From Stenopsyche tienmushanensis (Eukaryota; Arthropoda; Insecta; Trichoptera; Stenopsychidae), in assembly GCA_008973525.1 (NCBI GenBank), contig WACJ01000550.1:1-64000 (forward strand): 64,000 nucleotides of DNA, written 5' to 3'. Of the stretch, positions 48,595 to 60,460 are shown in pieces (position 1 is the first letter of the stretch; each line of letters starts with the position of its first letter). The notes beneath the pieces were generated by a model that worked only from the letters and a program-made list of their open reading frames with translations, did not search any database and was not told the origin of the DNA. The position numbers and the translations under genes were made by a program.

Positions 48595-48890
48595 GGATCT
48601 ACTTTGTCACTTTAATGTCATCACTACAATTACGGCGAAGCATCAGTTACCAGTTTCGTTCGAACCCGCCGTCTGCATTGGACAAGTCATATAGTGTGGA
48701 TGTCCCTCGTGCTCACAGTGTCCCTCGTGCCATATTAGATTTGGGATCGAGTGGCAGTAGACTCGTCGGAAGAGCTCGTCTATGCTAGGATAGACAGGTA
48801 GACATAGTCGCTGCACGTCTGGGCCTAGGCATTTGGAGAGAAGAGGCTCAGGACAGATAGAATCGGTGGCATTTATGTATGTATGTATTT
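48595..48890 (+). mobile_element. Non-LTR retrotransposon 3' end with ORF2 C-terminus and (TATG)n tail
   Basis: A GC-richer block ends in a TATGTATGTATGTATTT tail (48875-48891). Just before it, one frame from 48768 to 48868 reads GRARLC, stop, DRQVDIVAARLGLGIWREEA-QDR, stop, NRW. This follows the G-R-P-x-x-R-W..D..A-x-x-L-G..W-R-x-x-A-Q-D-R-x-x-W pattern at the end of ORF2 in Jockey/CR1/RTE-like elements. TAG stops lie at 48786 and 48858. Upstream coding sequence is decayed. A 5'-truncated dead copy. Confidence 0.6.
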
Positions 48891-49253
48891 ACATCATAAG
48901 ATTAAATCAAATAATTACAAAAAAATCACAAAATTTTATGAAAATAAATCGCGATTAATGATTACGTTTCGATTATTCTGTCGGTTGGTAAACTATGATT
49001 GGACCCGTTTCAATTCATCGATTTAAGTTTATCTCTATTATTATTTGTAGTTCAGCAAATTAAGCGGCGGAAAATAGATCCATAATTCTATGCAATATAC
49101 ATTTCCTCCATAGGACTATAATCAGCCAACAGCAGCTTGTTTATCGATCTCTAATGGAGTTCACATAAATGATGCATGACTATTTGAATTCTTTGAAGGC
49201 TGTTGACATGATCGTTTGATGTAAATTTTAAAAATGTCAATTATCATACTGAT
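48891..49253. other. AT-rich intergenic DNA, no feature seen
   Basis: AT-rich, with a balanced patch at 49060-49200. No open frame. Confidence 0.5.
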
Positions 49254-49300
49254 ATCATCATCATCATAGTGCAGCCACTAACAGTCCACTACTCATACTG
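49254..49300 (-). mobile_element. Short RTE-like 3' tail fragment, second copy
   Basis: ATCATCATCATCATAGTGCAGCCACTAACAGTCCACT repeats the order seen at 11400-11440, differing at only a few positions, then diverges. A very short truncated copy. Confidence 0.5.
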
Positions 49301-49919
49301 ATATAATCCAGCCAAATTAAATGATCGTGGATGAGCATATATGGTTCTGACGTAATGCGGATCGTTAATTATATTTATAATATAAAAAAGCATTCAGTTT
49401 TGCTTCATAATAGACTGGCGTTCAGAAATAGTAATTTTCTTCCTTAAATACCCAAGTTTTCCTTAGACTTGGAGTAACTTCATGTATGAGTTTGAAAAAT
49501 AAACGTCTTGACATGAACGCTCCGTAGTCAAAGGGTGAGTTCGCATTTTTTAATTTGCAGGTGTCAGCAAGAGTTTAACGGCAATCGGTCAAGTGTTGAA
49601 AGTAAGAATTTTGCAGAGTAAAAAACGATGTGGCAATCGTCGACGTAAAGGTCAAATTTCGCTAAAAATTTCATAATGATGTAGTTACTTTATATTTAAG
49701 CGTTCGAGTCATGAATAATTAAATAGTCAACATTGTAAGTTTGAACAATTGGGCTTTCACACGAAAGACGCATTATCGAGCTTTTAAGTCATTCCGGACT
49801 AATTTAGGCATAATTTAAAACTACGCATAAAGGGTCGTTCAAATTGAAACAATTTTAAGATGAATTTATGCCGAGTTTGTTTTAAAATGTTAGCTATTTA
49901 AAAAATTGAAAGCACCAAC
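49301..49919. other. Intergenic DNA, no feature seen
   Basis: Mixed composition, no frames or repeats recognised. Confidence 0.5.
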
Positions 49920-50240
49920 AAATCAATTATAAAGTTGAAGGGAATTCCTGGAAGATTGTGTGGTATTTTACGTGCTCACCATACGATAAATGTCTCGGCG
50001 AATTTATATCTCTCACATATAAATGAGAAAAATTAAAGAAGGAACACTGGGGGTATCCGGGGGCCGGTGGTCTTGGGCTTAGTGAGGAGGCATCGTCGGG
50101 GTGGTGGAGGGTGATCAGCGGCAGTTCGGTGGTTCTATGCATCAGCGCAGGGGGGTTATATAAAATTATTACTACCCCCTGCCATTACTCAAGGCGCTAC
50201 TTAAGCTGAATACTGTGGAAACCTGTGAGGAGAACACAAA
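49920..50240. promoter_or_regulatory. G-rich island with TATA-containing hairpin
   Basis: A strongly G-skewed block (50040-50160) ends in GCAGGGGG (50147-50154), an AT stretch holding TATATAAA (50157-50164), and CCCCCTGC (50175-50182). The two outer words form a perfect 8-bp inverted repeat. TATATAAA fits a TATA box, which would place transcription about 30 bp away in either direction. The minus frame 49927-50142 has no domain. A promoter is possible and unproven. Confidence 0.33.
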
Positions 50241-51839
50241 ATATTAAGATGCTTCGCTGGTTGTGATTTCTGTTTGATGTATTTCGTTTCGAGTTAATTT
50301 GATAGCATTTATATCAGAAAAAGTTGATATACAAAAACGTTTTAAAATTGCTAATTAACGATCGTTAGATCATTGTTTTTTTCCATAACCAAGTCAAAAA
50401 TACGCAAAAACAATACAGTGCGATTTCATTATTTTTTAGTAATAAAAAGTAATTGCTGTAAAAATGCATTAACGAATAATGAATTAAAATGATACGGTTC
50501 GTGTCTTTTCGCAAAGGATGCAAAAAACGAACTTTTTTCGGCTAAATTGACATAATTCTTCAAGTAATTGACAAATTCTCAAAGGTGTTTCATAAAAGAT
50601 TTCAATTAAAAGTACCGTTTTTTTCAATTGATTGATTTCCAATAGAATAATATTGATTAGCGTACAAATGAAAACTCGTAATTTAAGTTAAATTCTTTCA
50701 AAGTGATGTTTTAAATTCGTGAAAATCAGTACAAAGATATCACCGTTAAACAATTATCTTTTTTCTTCCGTCAGTATTGATTATTAAAATAAATAGAATG
50801 ACAGACTTTTTCACATGTTAAAAAATAGTTAAAACTGATAAATGATTTATGGTTCTTTATACTGACACATATGTCAATATTAGCTTAATGTGGAATCATT
50901 TTATATAAAATTACTTGAGTGTGCAACATTTTTAAACTGAGTATCCAATAATATAAGTGTCAATAACATATCATATACAAATTTGTTAGTAAAGGTGAAT
51001 TTCAGCAGCTTTTTTTCAATTTGATTTATTATATAGTATGGGCTTTGTTCTTTGAATTATACTATAGTTTCAAATTTGAGAGATCAAAAGCATAAATATT
51101 TTTCCTAATTTTCTCGAATTGAAAGTCAGAAAAAATCACATGTAACTGCCTGATTTGTAATAATCATAAGAATGTCACTTAAAAATGATGATAATTTGCA
51201 ACTCACTGAAAGATTTTCTTCTATTGATTAAATCCTATAAATATAAATCTTACTTTAATTTAACTATTTGACGAAAAAATAAAATTATATGAAAAAAATG
51301 TCAGTATTAGAAGAAAAAAATGCTGCTGATTGATATGATGATTTTCAATATTACAGTGTATTTAGACTTCGTAATATATGTAAATAATATGTGGTTTAAC
51401 ATCTATATCATAATAAGTCAATATTAAAGTCTAAACCCAAACTAACAATTTACGATCTTGTTATGCAATGATTCATAGCTATTATTTTTAAATAAGAAAT
51501 ACATATTATTTCATACTTATATTCTATAAATAAAAATATATCCTACGAATTATTTGATATTATTGAGCTGTACTATTGATAAAATCTAAAATAAATTCAG
51601 CAATTAGAGTAAAATTTACTTCATTGAATTGCATAGAAATCATGTCGCTTTGCACTTAATAATATAATAATTATATTTGTAAATAATTGCAATAGGGAAT
51701 AAAATATATTCATATCGGATTATATATGGAAAATCAGGATGAATATATTTGGCTTAAATATATTTTTATTATGCTATAAAAACATCATAATTATTCCATA
51801 GATGTATTGTTAGAGAAATCGTTTCGTTTACAAATACAG
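50241..51839. other. AT-rich intergenic DNA, no feature seen
   Basis: Very AT-rich. No frame, repeat or motif group noted. Confidence 0.6.
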
Positions 51840-52540
51840 AAAGCGTCTTTTATAAATACCCATTCAATTTAAAATCATAATGAGAGCTTTTATTATCAGA
51901 AATTCTCTTATTGTTGTAGACTGTTTAGAGAATAATAGTCATGAAAAGAAATTATATCTCTATGGCAGAACCGGAGCTGGAATAGGGGAGAGCGAAGACG
52001 GTTGTTATAAAGAGGGTGGGCAAAATGGGTGGTCAGGGGCGGCAGAAACGCTAATGAGTCTGGCAAATATGCGTCTCGCATTCTGTATACCATCTGGGGA
52101 ATGATGAGAGATGAGATATTGGATGTAGCATTTTTTTCCAGAAGACAGAAACGATCCTTAATGATATTAATAACGCAAATGAGCTATACTTGTATAGATG
52201 TGAAAATCGAAAGATTTATCGTACGCTCCTCATTGTTTGTAAATATCGAACACATAATGGCTACACACGTACAATGTAGATTGAATTATGTCCAATTATG
52301 GCTGCTGCTAAACAATGCTTGCAATTTTATTATTTTTGCATAAAAAAGTGCAAACAGTTAGTTATAGGCAAAAATATATAATTAAGCTGATGGATTCAAT
52401 GTTGATGCGCTCCCTCTGAAAAGTGCATAAAAGCTTTTGTAGTGCGGTGCAGTAAATAGTTAATGGCGGCCGTTGTGATTATCTGCATCGGAGAAATCGC
52501 TACAGAAGGAGGATGCATATAATTATTTTGCATTAGGTTA
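51840..52540. promoter_or_regulatory. GC-richer island
   Basis: Balanced block (strongest 51960-52110 and 52400-52520). Overlapping frames on both strands (51880-52104 plus, 51908-52093 minus, 52029-52343 plus) share no known domain, so coding is unlikely. Candidate regulatory DNA. Confidence 0.28.
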
Positions 52541-53339
52541 TTTAGATAAGTATTAGAAGATAGCCCGGTCAGGGATGGTCAAATCATAAAATTATAGTAA
52601 ATTTTCTACTCAATTACATCATATTCCTGAACGATGCTCGATACAATTAGGTTTCGTTATATTTTATTTTTAATCGACATATTATAAAGTATTATTGCTT
52701 TTAGAATTTCCATAAATATCAAAAGCATTTTACAAGAAAACTAATATAAGCTTAGTAATTTTATATATTTTCTAATAATGATTTTTATAATTTATTAAAA
52801 TGCGAAATATTTAAGCGAAATTTTAATACATAATCTAGCAACAGATTTACACTATATTGGCACAATTATAATATTTAAAATATCAATCCAAAATTATGTT
52901 TTTTTGTGAAAAATTAATAAAAATAAATTTCAATAACTCAAATACGCCTATCGTACTATATATAGAACACCTCGATTGCTTATGAATTATGATAAACGTA
53001 CTTGTTACAAAAGATAAAATAAATCATAAAAAGGCAGTGTATTATCACATATAAATGCAGTGAAGTTGTTACAACCGAAAAGGCATAGAGCAAGTGAATC
53101 TAATCAATATATTGATTTTCCATAATGATGTTACAATTAAAAGTAACAAAGCGATGATATTCGTCTGCTTAATTAATACATTTGAATGAATACATCACAT
53201 TTACATATATAAATATGAAAATTGTAATAATCGCACATCCATAATTGACGCGGTTTGATTAATATTGTATATTATCTTCTCTTTTATAATTCGCGCGCAT
53301 AATTTTTCCGTCAAGTTTTTATAATCTCACATACCCTTT
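52541..53339. other. AT-rich intergenic DNA, no feature seen
   Basis: AT-rich, featureless. Confidence 0.6.
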
Positions 53340-54140
53340 TATGTAACATGATCATGTAGAATTTATTCCGGTGATACAAACTGTTTGAGAACACACCCAT
53401 ATTTTATCCAAGTAATAAGGAACAACTTCGTTACCGCAAACTTGTCTGCATAATTACAAATCGATTTATTTAAGTCATACTTCACCACTTATCGACATCG
53501 GCAAAGGCGGCCAACTCTTTGCAATTTTATTGTGTTAACTCCATAATAACATCGTAGTGCTGATATCGATATTATTATCGACATATCGGAAAGCAGGATC
53601 CCCAATGCGGATGCGATTGTAAATACAGAATCCGTACAAAATTCCTGGCACCAATCTCTATAATAAGTACTACTATCTTTTAAGCACCGATCTCTAAAGC
53701 GGTCTGATGGGATGATTGTTATGGACAATGCAATCTTTTAGAACAACAATACCTGTCGATGATTCATTTATTTAATTTACTATCACAAATTTAGATTTGA
53801 ATCATAGAATGCTTCATTCAGCGCTTGAAATTATTCGGGCTGTGCGTTAATTGTGCGTTTTTATTCGTTCAGTAATGAAGCAGTGAGTACGTTGAATAAT
53901 ATGCTTATCGGAAATAAAAATTGATGGCTTCCTTGATCGAGATATCGTCGACGTTGAGGGATCGCTTTCCAACAAAGGACGATCATGCCCATCTTGCAAT
54001 TTGTTGTAATTGATGTCTTAATAAGAGAAGTCCACGTGCCGATGCAGGTGGAGGCATTATTAACTCCTTCGTCTGCAGACCATGACTAATTAGCCTCCGC
54101 CCAGCATCCTTCTTCCTTAAAATCGTGCTCTGTCCTGATA
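53340..54140. promoter_or_regulatory. GC-richer patches, candidate regulatory DNA
   Basis: Balanced patches at 53480-53740 and 53920-54130, with repeated ATCGATATT/TATCGACATAT words near 53565. The minus frame 53489-53728 has no domain. Confidence 0.27.
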
Positions 54141-55040
54141 ATTAAGATGGAAGAATGTGTACATAATAGCATAATTTTCATTAAATTACCCTTTCAGCGT
54201 TCAAAAAGATTAATATATAACACTCATAAAGATTCGTCGATATAAAACTTTCATACCGAAAGTTTAATAATGGGTCAATTTAACAACATTTTTTCTACTG
54301 GTAAACTTTATAAAGTATTTATAAAACATCAATTAAACATTGATATCAGAATGATGCAACTAAATGCTATAGTTAACCATTGGTATTGGTACATATAAAT
54401 TTATCTTCGCCTATTTTGCAGACGTTAATTAATTTGAATAGGTCAATACAATCTGTCAACATAGACATGAGCTTAATATGACATTTACAAATTGACGAAA
54501 GCTATATTATATATGCCAAGAATATAAAATGAAGGAAGTGGAGTTGTGAACAAAATGCACGGGGGAGCAATTAAAAAAGAAATACGTAAAGATGTCCTTA
54601 TGCGGACCGTAACGGAAAGTCGTGCCTTTTACACCTGTTGTTTTAACAAAAAGTACTTTCTTTCGAGGATAAAGGTCGTTCGAGGTTAATGGATAATTCA
54701 TAATCATATTGTAGATATCGTTCACAATAATAATTAATATCTATCGGGGTTGGCATAAATATATGGCTTTAAACAACAAATAATTTTAATATTGATTGCA
54801 ATGTTTTTCTATTATCGATCGATATAAATAATTTTTTAGTTATATTAGAAAGGGGGGAGGGGGAGAGGTTGACTTACATTTATCTCCTTTTTCTAGAATT
54901 TCATAAAATTAACGATTGACTTGCTTGAAGAGAGCCTTCCCAATTTGCGAGGGTAACGTATTCATAAATCGGGAATGCACAAATTCGGACATTTCTTAAT
55001 GAATTTCAAGAAATTATTTGCAGAGAAAGTGTTTAATATA
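54141..55040. other. AT-rich intergenic DNA with a purine run
   Basis: AT-rich. GAAAGGGGGGAGGGGGAGAGG at about 54849-54869 is a pure purine run. Nothing else. Confidence 0.5.
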
Positions 55041-55070
55041 TTAGGGTGTCCCAAAAGTTTCTTTCGTTTT
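55041..55070 (+). repeat. Left terminal inverted repeat of mariner
   Basis: Begins TTAGGGTGTCCC. About 24 of the first 28 bases match the complement of the other end. Confidence 0.85.
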
Positions 55071-55142
55071 CATATTAAGAAAAAAAATAAACAATGATTT
55101 GTATTACATCAAAATTTATTGAATAATATATGATCCATTCTG

Positions 55143-55869
55143 TTATATTACCTTTCTCCATCTCTTTAGAAGCCTCATAATACCTTCTTGCCAAAATTTC
55201 TCAGGTTTATTGGCAAAATATTGATCAAAGTACATTTTTATATCATTTTTTGAATTAAATTTTTTTCCACGTAAAGAATTTTTCAATGAAAGAAATAAAT
55301 AATAATCTGAAGGATTAATGTCCGGAGAGTATGGAGGATGAGGTAAAACATCCCAGTCAAATGATAATCATTTATTTCTGACGAGCAAAGACACATGAGG
55401 CCTGACGTTATCGTGATGAAAAACAACGCCTCGTCTGTTCGCTAATTCTGGCCATTTTCTTGCAATTGCATCCTTTAGATTGTTTAGTTGGAAACAATAT
55501 TTTGTTGAATTGATCGTTTCACCTTGCTGAAGTAGCTCATAATAAACTACCCCTTTCTAGTCTCACCAAATGCATAGCAAAACTTTTTTTTGGATGTAGT
55601 CCAGGTTTAGCTACAGTTAAAGATCCTTGGTCCAAGACCGTTTACGTTGGATATTCTCATAAAGTATCCAACTTTCATCTCCAGTGACAAGTCTCTTCAA
55701 AAAAGGTTGGCTATTATGTCGTTGGAGAAGAAGATCGCATGTTGAAATAGCCCATTTTTGTCAGATGATTATGGATGGATGTTCGTGGAATTTCTAACTT
55801 GTTAGCTATTTCGCGAACAGTATATCGCGGGTTTTCTTCAACCGTGGCTATGATTAGACCTGACTTCAT
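55143..55869 (-). pseudogene. mariner transposase remnant (D,D34D)
   Basis: Read on the minus strand: a second helix-turn-helix (EENPRYTVREIANKLEIPRT) follows shortly after an ATG at 55867-55869. A frame change follows at the internal deletion, then STCDLL and LVTGDESW, with the first catalytic Asp near 55670. HHDNVRPH carries the second Asp, and SPDINPSDYYLF carries the third, 34 residues later, as in true mariners. The natural C-terminus ends at TAA 55143. At least five stops interrupt it: one ending the N-terminal frame, four just after the first Asp, and one between the second and third Asp. The WVPHEL-type linker motif is deleted. Not functional. Confidence 0.85.
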
Positions 55870-55898
55870 ATGCGAAAGAAACTTATGGGACAACCTTA
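55869..55898 (-). repeat. Right terminal inverted repeat of mariner
   Basis: Plus strand ends GTCCCATAAGTTT in complement. It directly abuts the remaining transposase codons, showing the 5' leader has been lost. Confidence 0.85.
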
Positions 55899-56559
55899 TA
55901 CTTAAAGTCCCCTCAAAGAGGTATGTCCAAAATGCTTATATTCGTGAATATCCAATTTTGCATGGTATTCGAATATTCTGCGTAATAGGATAACCATGAT
56001 TTAAACAAAGTTGCTTTAAAAATATTGTTCGATATTGATTTTTTTATATTTCTGAACGATTCTTGCATATTTTTTAAAATTATAGTTTGGCCTGGTATCG
56101 GAATAAATGTCGATCGTTAAATCTTTTAAATGCAATTACTTATTTTGTATTAATTTTGAGACTCTATAATATGGATTATGAAACTCAAATATGGTAATAT
56201 TATAAAATAGTTACTTATAACAAGAAGTTTTCGCTTAAAAAAAACAATAAAAGCCTTAAAATGTCTCAAAACGAAGTTTTATTTTTTGATTTCCTTCACT
56301 AGCATTATTGTATTTTACCATCCATTACGTATAATAACATCATAAAATTTTCTTAATATAACATTATGGAGTTTTTATTATACTTTAAAGCTAAGATACG
56401 GATAATGATATCACTTGACCTAATAAAAATTAATGATATAACTCAAAGAATTCTTAATAGAATGCCATTATAATATCATATAAAATTTGTACAATATAAA
56501 TTAATGAAAAACTGATACACGATTGGATAGGGTTGCTTCCTATTTAATTCCAAACCTGG
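55899..56559. other. AT-rich intergenic DNA, no feature seen
   Basis: AT-rich. No frames or repeats beyond the mariner boundary. Confidence 0.6.
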
Positions 56560-57340
56560 AGGACATCAATAAAGTTTATGATAATAATATTTTTGCCGGC
56601 ATTATATGTGTCATTAAGTCAATTTTAAGCACCGATATGGACATAATTAATATTTACGAGCTGTTTTGAATAGAATTGAAGGCATGTAAATACAAGTCGA
56701 GTATTGTAAAGACCTCCATATATCTGCATGACTGTTCGATTGCTATCTTGCTTCAGTTTGGTCTCGGTGGTTTTTAAAATGTAGCATAATTCAGCGTAAT
56801 AAGGGACGGGGAATACATAAAATTCACTTCCACCGCACTTCCAATTATGTTTAATAAGTCGAGGAGCACGAAGATTGTAAGTTACATAAAGAGAGTGCAC
56901 AATTGCGCTCGCCGCTATCGAATGCCATTAAATATGCTTTGCCAAATATACGTGAGCAAATTTTTGACGATTCCATGCGACCTTTTTTGCATTGTGATTA
57001 TTTCCGCAAGAAGATGACTATCTGGAAGTGGCCGTTTTGAAATCGATAACGGCAAACATGATCGTCGGCGGGGTGTAATTGAATCCAATTGAAAAGTGTC
57101 GAGGACATATTGCCAGACGAAAACAGAGTGTCGGATCTCTTTATTTTGCTGCTTTTTATAAAAATAAATGAAACGATCAATCCACCCACCCACTTAAAGT
57201 TATTAAACTGATTACTAAGTTAACTAGACCTAATCTATTAGATGGGAACGGCGTATAAAGTAACTAATTACATCTGATGGCACCCTGGGAACAATCGATG
57301 CCACAGAACAATATCGTTCTTATTATAGAACATCGCTTCC
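56560..57340. promoter_or_regulatory. GC-richer island
   Basis: Balanced block from about 56690 to 57330 with several CpGs. Two overlapping minus frames (56915-57193, 56998-57189) and one at 56625-56900 have no recognised domain. Candidate regulatory DNA. Confidence 0.28.
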
Positions 57341-57825
57341 ATTTATATAAATGAACGTACATACATACATAATATCGAAAATATTAAGTTAAATAGACAA
57401 TTTATGTTATTTATAAATAGCAAATTTGTCATGGGAATGTGATGACATACCCATGAATTATTGTCGTAAATTAATGAATCCTTACCTTATGCTGAAAAAA
57501 ACAATAACAAGGTCTTTTCCTTTGGCCAAAACGATGAAGTAATTCACTCAAAACATATTTATTTCAATACTAGGAAAATTTATGATGTTTCATTTTGATA
57601 TCAGAATTCTTTCATATCAAAATAATTTGGATGCAATTACCAGGATTCAAGTATTCTTTTGTGCTTAGTGTATAAATCAATATCAATTAATAGCATTTAA
57701 TTCAATATGAATGCATTATAATTGGCAAGTACATTTATATAATCTTCCAAATATTCTATTAAATTTGCTCGGAAAATTTAAATTTTTCCTCATTGTAAAA
57801 AAAAACGTTAAAAATACAGATTATG
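57341..57825. other. AT-rich intergenic DNA with a short CATA repeat
   Basis: GTACATACATACATAA at 57357-57372 is a short tetranucleotide run that might be a retroelement tail, but no element is recognised beside it. The rest is AT-rich. Confidence 0.45.
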
Positions 57826-58950
57826 CACTCAAACCTCTGTTTGTGCGATTTCAAAATTATGAGTTTTTTTTAATTTCATAAAGAGTACGTATTGAGATAT
57901 TTTGGATAAAATGAAAAATATATCATCAACAAAAAAATACAATTTTGGACAGTTTAAATCATGTTGCATCTGCTATCGCTGAATTACGATCACATAATTT
58001 AAGGCAGTATTCTGTTTAGAATTTGAAAAATTGATTTTTTTATTTGCATTTTTTCAAAGTTTCAAAGTTATGCGGCTTTTAAAATCCATGGAACGTACTT
58101 TCTCATCTACCGCATAAAAAAAGTTTAAGTGTACTCAACAAAGTATGAAGTTAACAGAAACATATATTTGTAATTTAATTAGGGGTAATTTACCTTTAAT
58201 CATACATCTTTACCATCAACCCAGGGGGGGGGGGTTGATGATTTAAAACACAGCAATAAGAAATTGGTTTTATAATATTTGACCATAAATTCTAGATAGA
58301 TAAATTGATATTAAATATCGTATTGATGTTTAAGTGCATATGAGAAAGGGAGATATTATATTAGAAGCATATACTTTGGTTTGTTTTTATGCGATTTTAA
58401 AGTTATGCGATTTTAAAATGTAATGGATCCTATCCCTCATTTTTGTATGTAGTTCAAGTCTTTTTTTTTATGCGAATGCGCTTAAAAAAATCTAAAATTT
58501 AGACTAGTGCAGGTTACAACGGTTAAAGTGTGACTGCCTAGTCAACTTTGCAATAAATTGGAAAATCTATTTATTTGTACATGACTCGAATTCTGAACGA
58601 GCTTTCAAATTTCAGCGCGAATTTAAGAATTGCATGTCTCCATATCACGAACCGCATAAAAAAATTAATGGATAAATCGTCGCTTAATCACCGACTATAT
58701 TTCTAATAAGAAGATTTCAACACATAGGGATGACGAAATTAAGAACAATTCTAATTGTAAGGAACCCTTGCCTTCAACATTTGTATGTAATTAACTGGTT
58801 ATTTCATCCAGTGATGAAAGTGATCTCCTAATGGAACCTATCTCCCAGTTTTGTAAGTAGTTTAAGTCTATTTTTATGCGAATTTTTTTTAATGCGACTC
58901 CCCGTGGAACATATCTATCGCATAAAAACAGACCCAAGTGTATTTCTATC
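57826..58950. repeat. Cluster of diverged 'GCATAAAAA' repeat copies, unclassified
   Basis: At least four related segments recur: 58081-58135 (ATGGAACGTACTTTC..ACCGCATAAAAAAAGTTTAAG), 58384-58480 (TAATGGATCCTATCCCTC..GTATGTAGTTCAAGTC), 58620-58670 (CGAACCGCATAAAAAAATTA) and 58828-58950 (TAATGGAACCTATCTCCC..GTAAGTAGTTTAAGTC, then ATCGCATAAAAACAG). A weaker one is at 57826-57895. Spacing is irregular, about 210-300 bp. TTATGCGATTTTAAA words link the copies. Could be a satellite-like array or the interior of an old DNA element. No coding capacity. Family unknown to me. Confidence 0.5.
58214..58240. repeat. Hairpin with an 11-G run
   Basis: CATCAACCC (58214-58222) is the exact complement of GGGTTGATG (58232-58240), and the segment between is an A plus the rest of an 11-base G run (58224-58234). 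It sits in the repeat cluster. It may be an element terminus or a replication-slippage product. Confidence 0.65.
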
Positions 58951-59619
58951 CAAAATATGTAAATATTCTAAGTAAAATTTCGATTTACATCAAATTTGCA
59001 GATATAAAATATTATATTATGGAAAGAGAAATTTTCATATCCTTATCAAGATTATTCTAACCTGGAACTATTGTGTGTCATGTCAACATAAGTCAATAGC
59101 CTCTTGTTTTGATTTGATTTCAAAAATTCCTTCTTGTCTGGAAGACAATGAAATATAGAAAGCCACTGTCCAAAATGTGCCACATTTAATAACCAATCCT
59201 TATAAAAATGATTTATTACACTTGAATGATGAATACTAAGCACACGGTCAATTTTGAAGCAGGAAACTATGATGAAATTGAATAGTTTTAAAATCTTTTA
59301 TGACAGTATATGTATCAACATACTTTGATCCCATTGATGAACAAACTTACTTTGATATAGTAAATATTGTCATTTAAAATTAATATTAAATCCCAAATCA
59401 TTAATATTAAATCATTAATATCATTAATATTAAATCCCAAAAATATCAAATGCGCAGTTAACATGAGTCTCTTCAATTCCTCATATAGATAGATCATCAT
59501 ATCTTTTATTGTAGAATCATCAATTATTTATGATGTAATTTGTTATTATTAAATGATGATAACAATACTTTATGAATATTTATTCTCGAACAATGTGATC
59601 ATTGTAATTTAAGCACCAT
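58951..59619. other. AT-rich intergenic DNA with a local tandem repeat
   Basis: AT-rich. Contains the ATTAATATTAAATC repeat at 59380-59441. No gene. Confidence 0.55.
59380..59441 (+). repeat. TTAATATTAAATC tandem repeat
   Basis: TTAATATTAAATCCCAAATCA, TTAATATTAAATCA, TTAATATCA, TTAATATTAAATCCCAAA in succession, a nested, uneven tandem repeat that probably arose by slippage. Confidence 0.8.
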
Positions 59620-60460
59620 GTTGGATTAGTCGAAGGCGTCAATTAGTATTAAATTTATATTCCAATACAGTTATTAGCCTTCGCCGCAATCGCTATTTGG
59701 TATTGTGGTGAATATTTCTTGTGTATTAGTTGGATGTGATTTATGTATGGGGGCATAACGACATCCTATCGAATATGTAGTAATTCAGATGGATGTTCCA
59801 TATCTTTTGCCGGATTGGGATGAAGCAAAACTTTAGTCCCATGCTACTTTCATTTGGTAAATATGAATTGATCGACATAATTGTATTAACGTGAAAACTT
59901 TTCCATTACGCGCCACTCGACTCTTTTCATACGTGGCCATTTTATTTTCTTGTCTAATATGACATCGGATAGATTGGGACAGTCTTCCTAATTGACTTCA
60001 TTCGTTTTAAAAGTTCTGCTTTCGTTATCATGTCCGTTTGAGATTTGTTTAAAATTGAATCAATATTAAATGATGCATATTTCGCTCATCGTTGCAACGA
60101 TACGTATATTCTAATCGTTCATTTGGTGCCAATATTGAAAAAATGTGAAATATCGGCATGATGATGTCGATGGATGGTATCAATTTTTGCATAGTACCAT
60201 AGGTAGATGTATTTAGCTGCAGCTTGCAGATATCGGGATGCTAATAACACGTTATCATACGTGACTTACCTGCCCGAGAATCATCCCATCAATTTAATCA
60301 CCTGACAATCGCCAGCGCTCATCCACCGACCTATGCATATCTTCGCTTAATTATAATTGCAATCTTCCAGGTAATTTTTCATACCGTGGATAATTCCATG
60401 ATCGCAAAATATCCACCGATCGAAATAGGCCAGTGGCTTCCAAACTCGATCTCAAAAAGA
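59620..60460. promoter_or_regulatory. GC-richer islands with E-box and homeodomain cores
   Basis: Balanced blocks at about 59620-59860, 59900-60010 and 60220-60450. CACCTG at 60299-60304 (Snail/Zfh1-type E-box) follows TTTAAT and precedes ATCGCCAGCGC. CTTAATTATAATTGC near 60347 is a homeodomain-type run. No coding frame. Candidate enhancer. Confidence 0.35.

Larger units (their letters stand above)
55041..55898 (-). mobile_element. mariner transposon, internally deleted copy, 858 bp, TA-flanked
   Basis: Left end TTAGGGTGTCCCAAAAGTTT and the complement of the right end TAAGGTTGTCCCATAAGTTT are inverted repeats of about 28-30 bp that continue to CTTTCG. TA dinucleotides lie directly outside at 55039-55040 and 55899-55900, the mariner target-site duplication. 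The length is well below the usual 1.25-1.3 kb. The missing parts are the first 70 or so codons with the 5' leader, and a short segment between the helix-turn-helix and catalytic domains. The minus strand codes for the transposase remnant. Cannot move itself, though its ends could still be recognised if an active relative exists. Confidence 0.9.

Noticed and set aside
55775..55993. 72-codon plus-strand frame over the mariner right end
   Set aside because: It is the antisense shadow of the transposase helix-turn-helix region.
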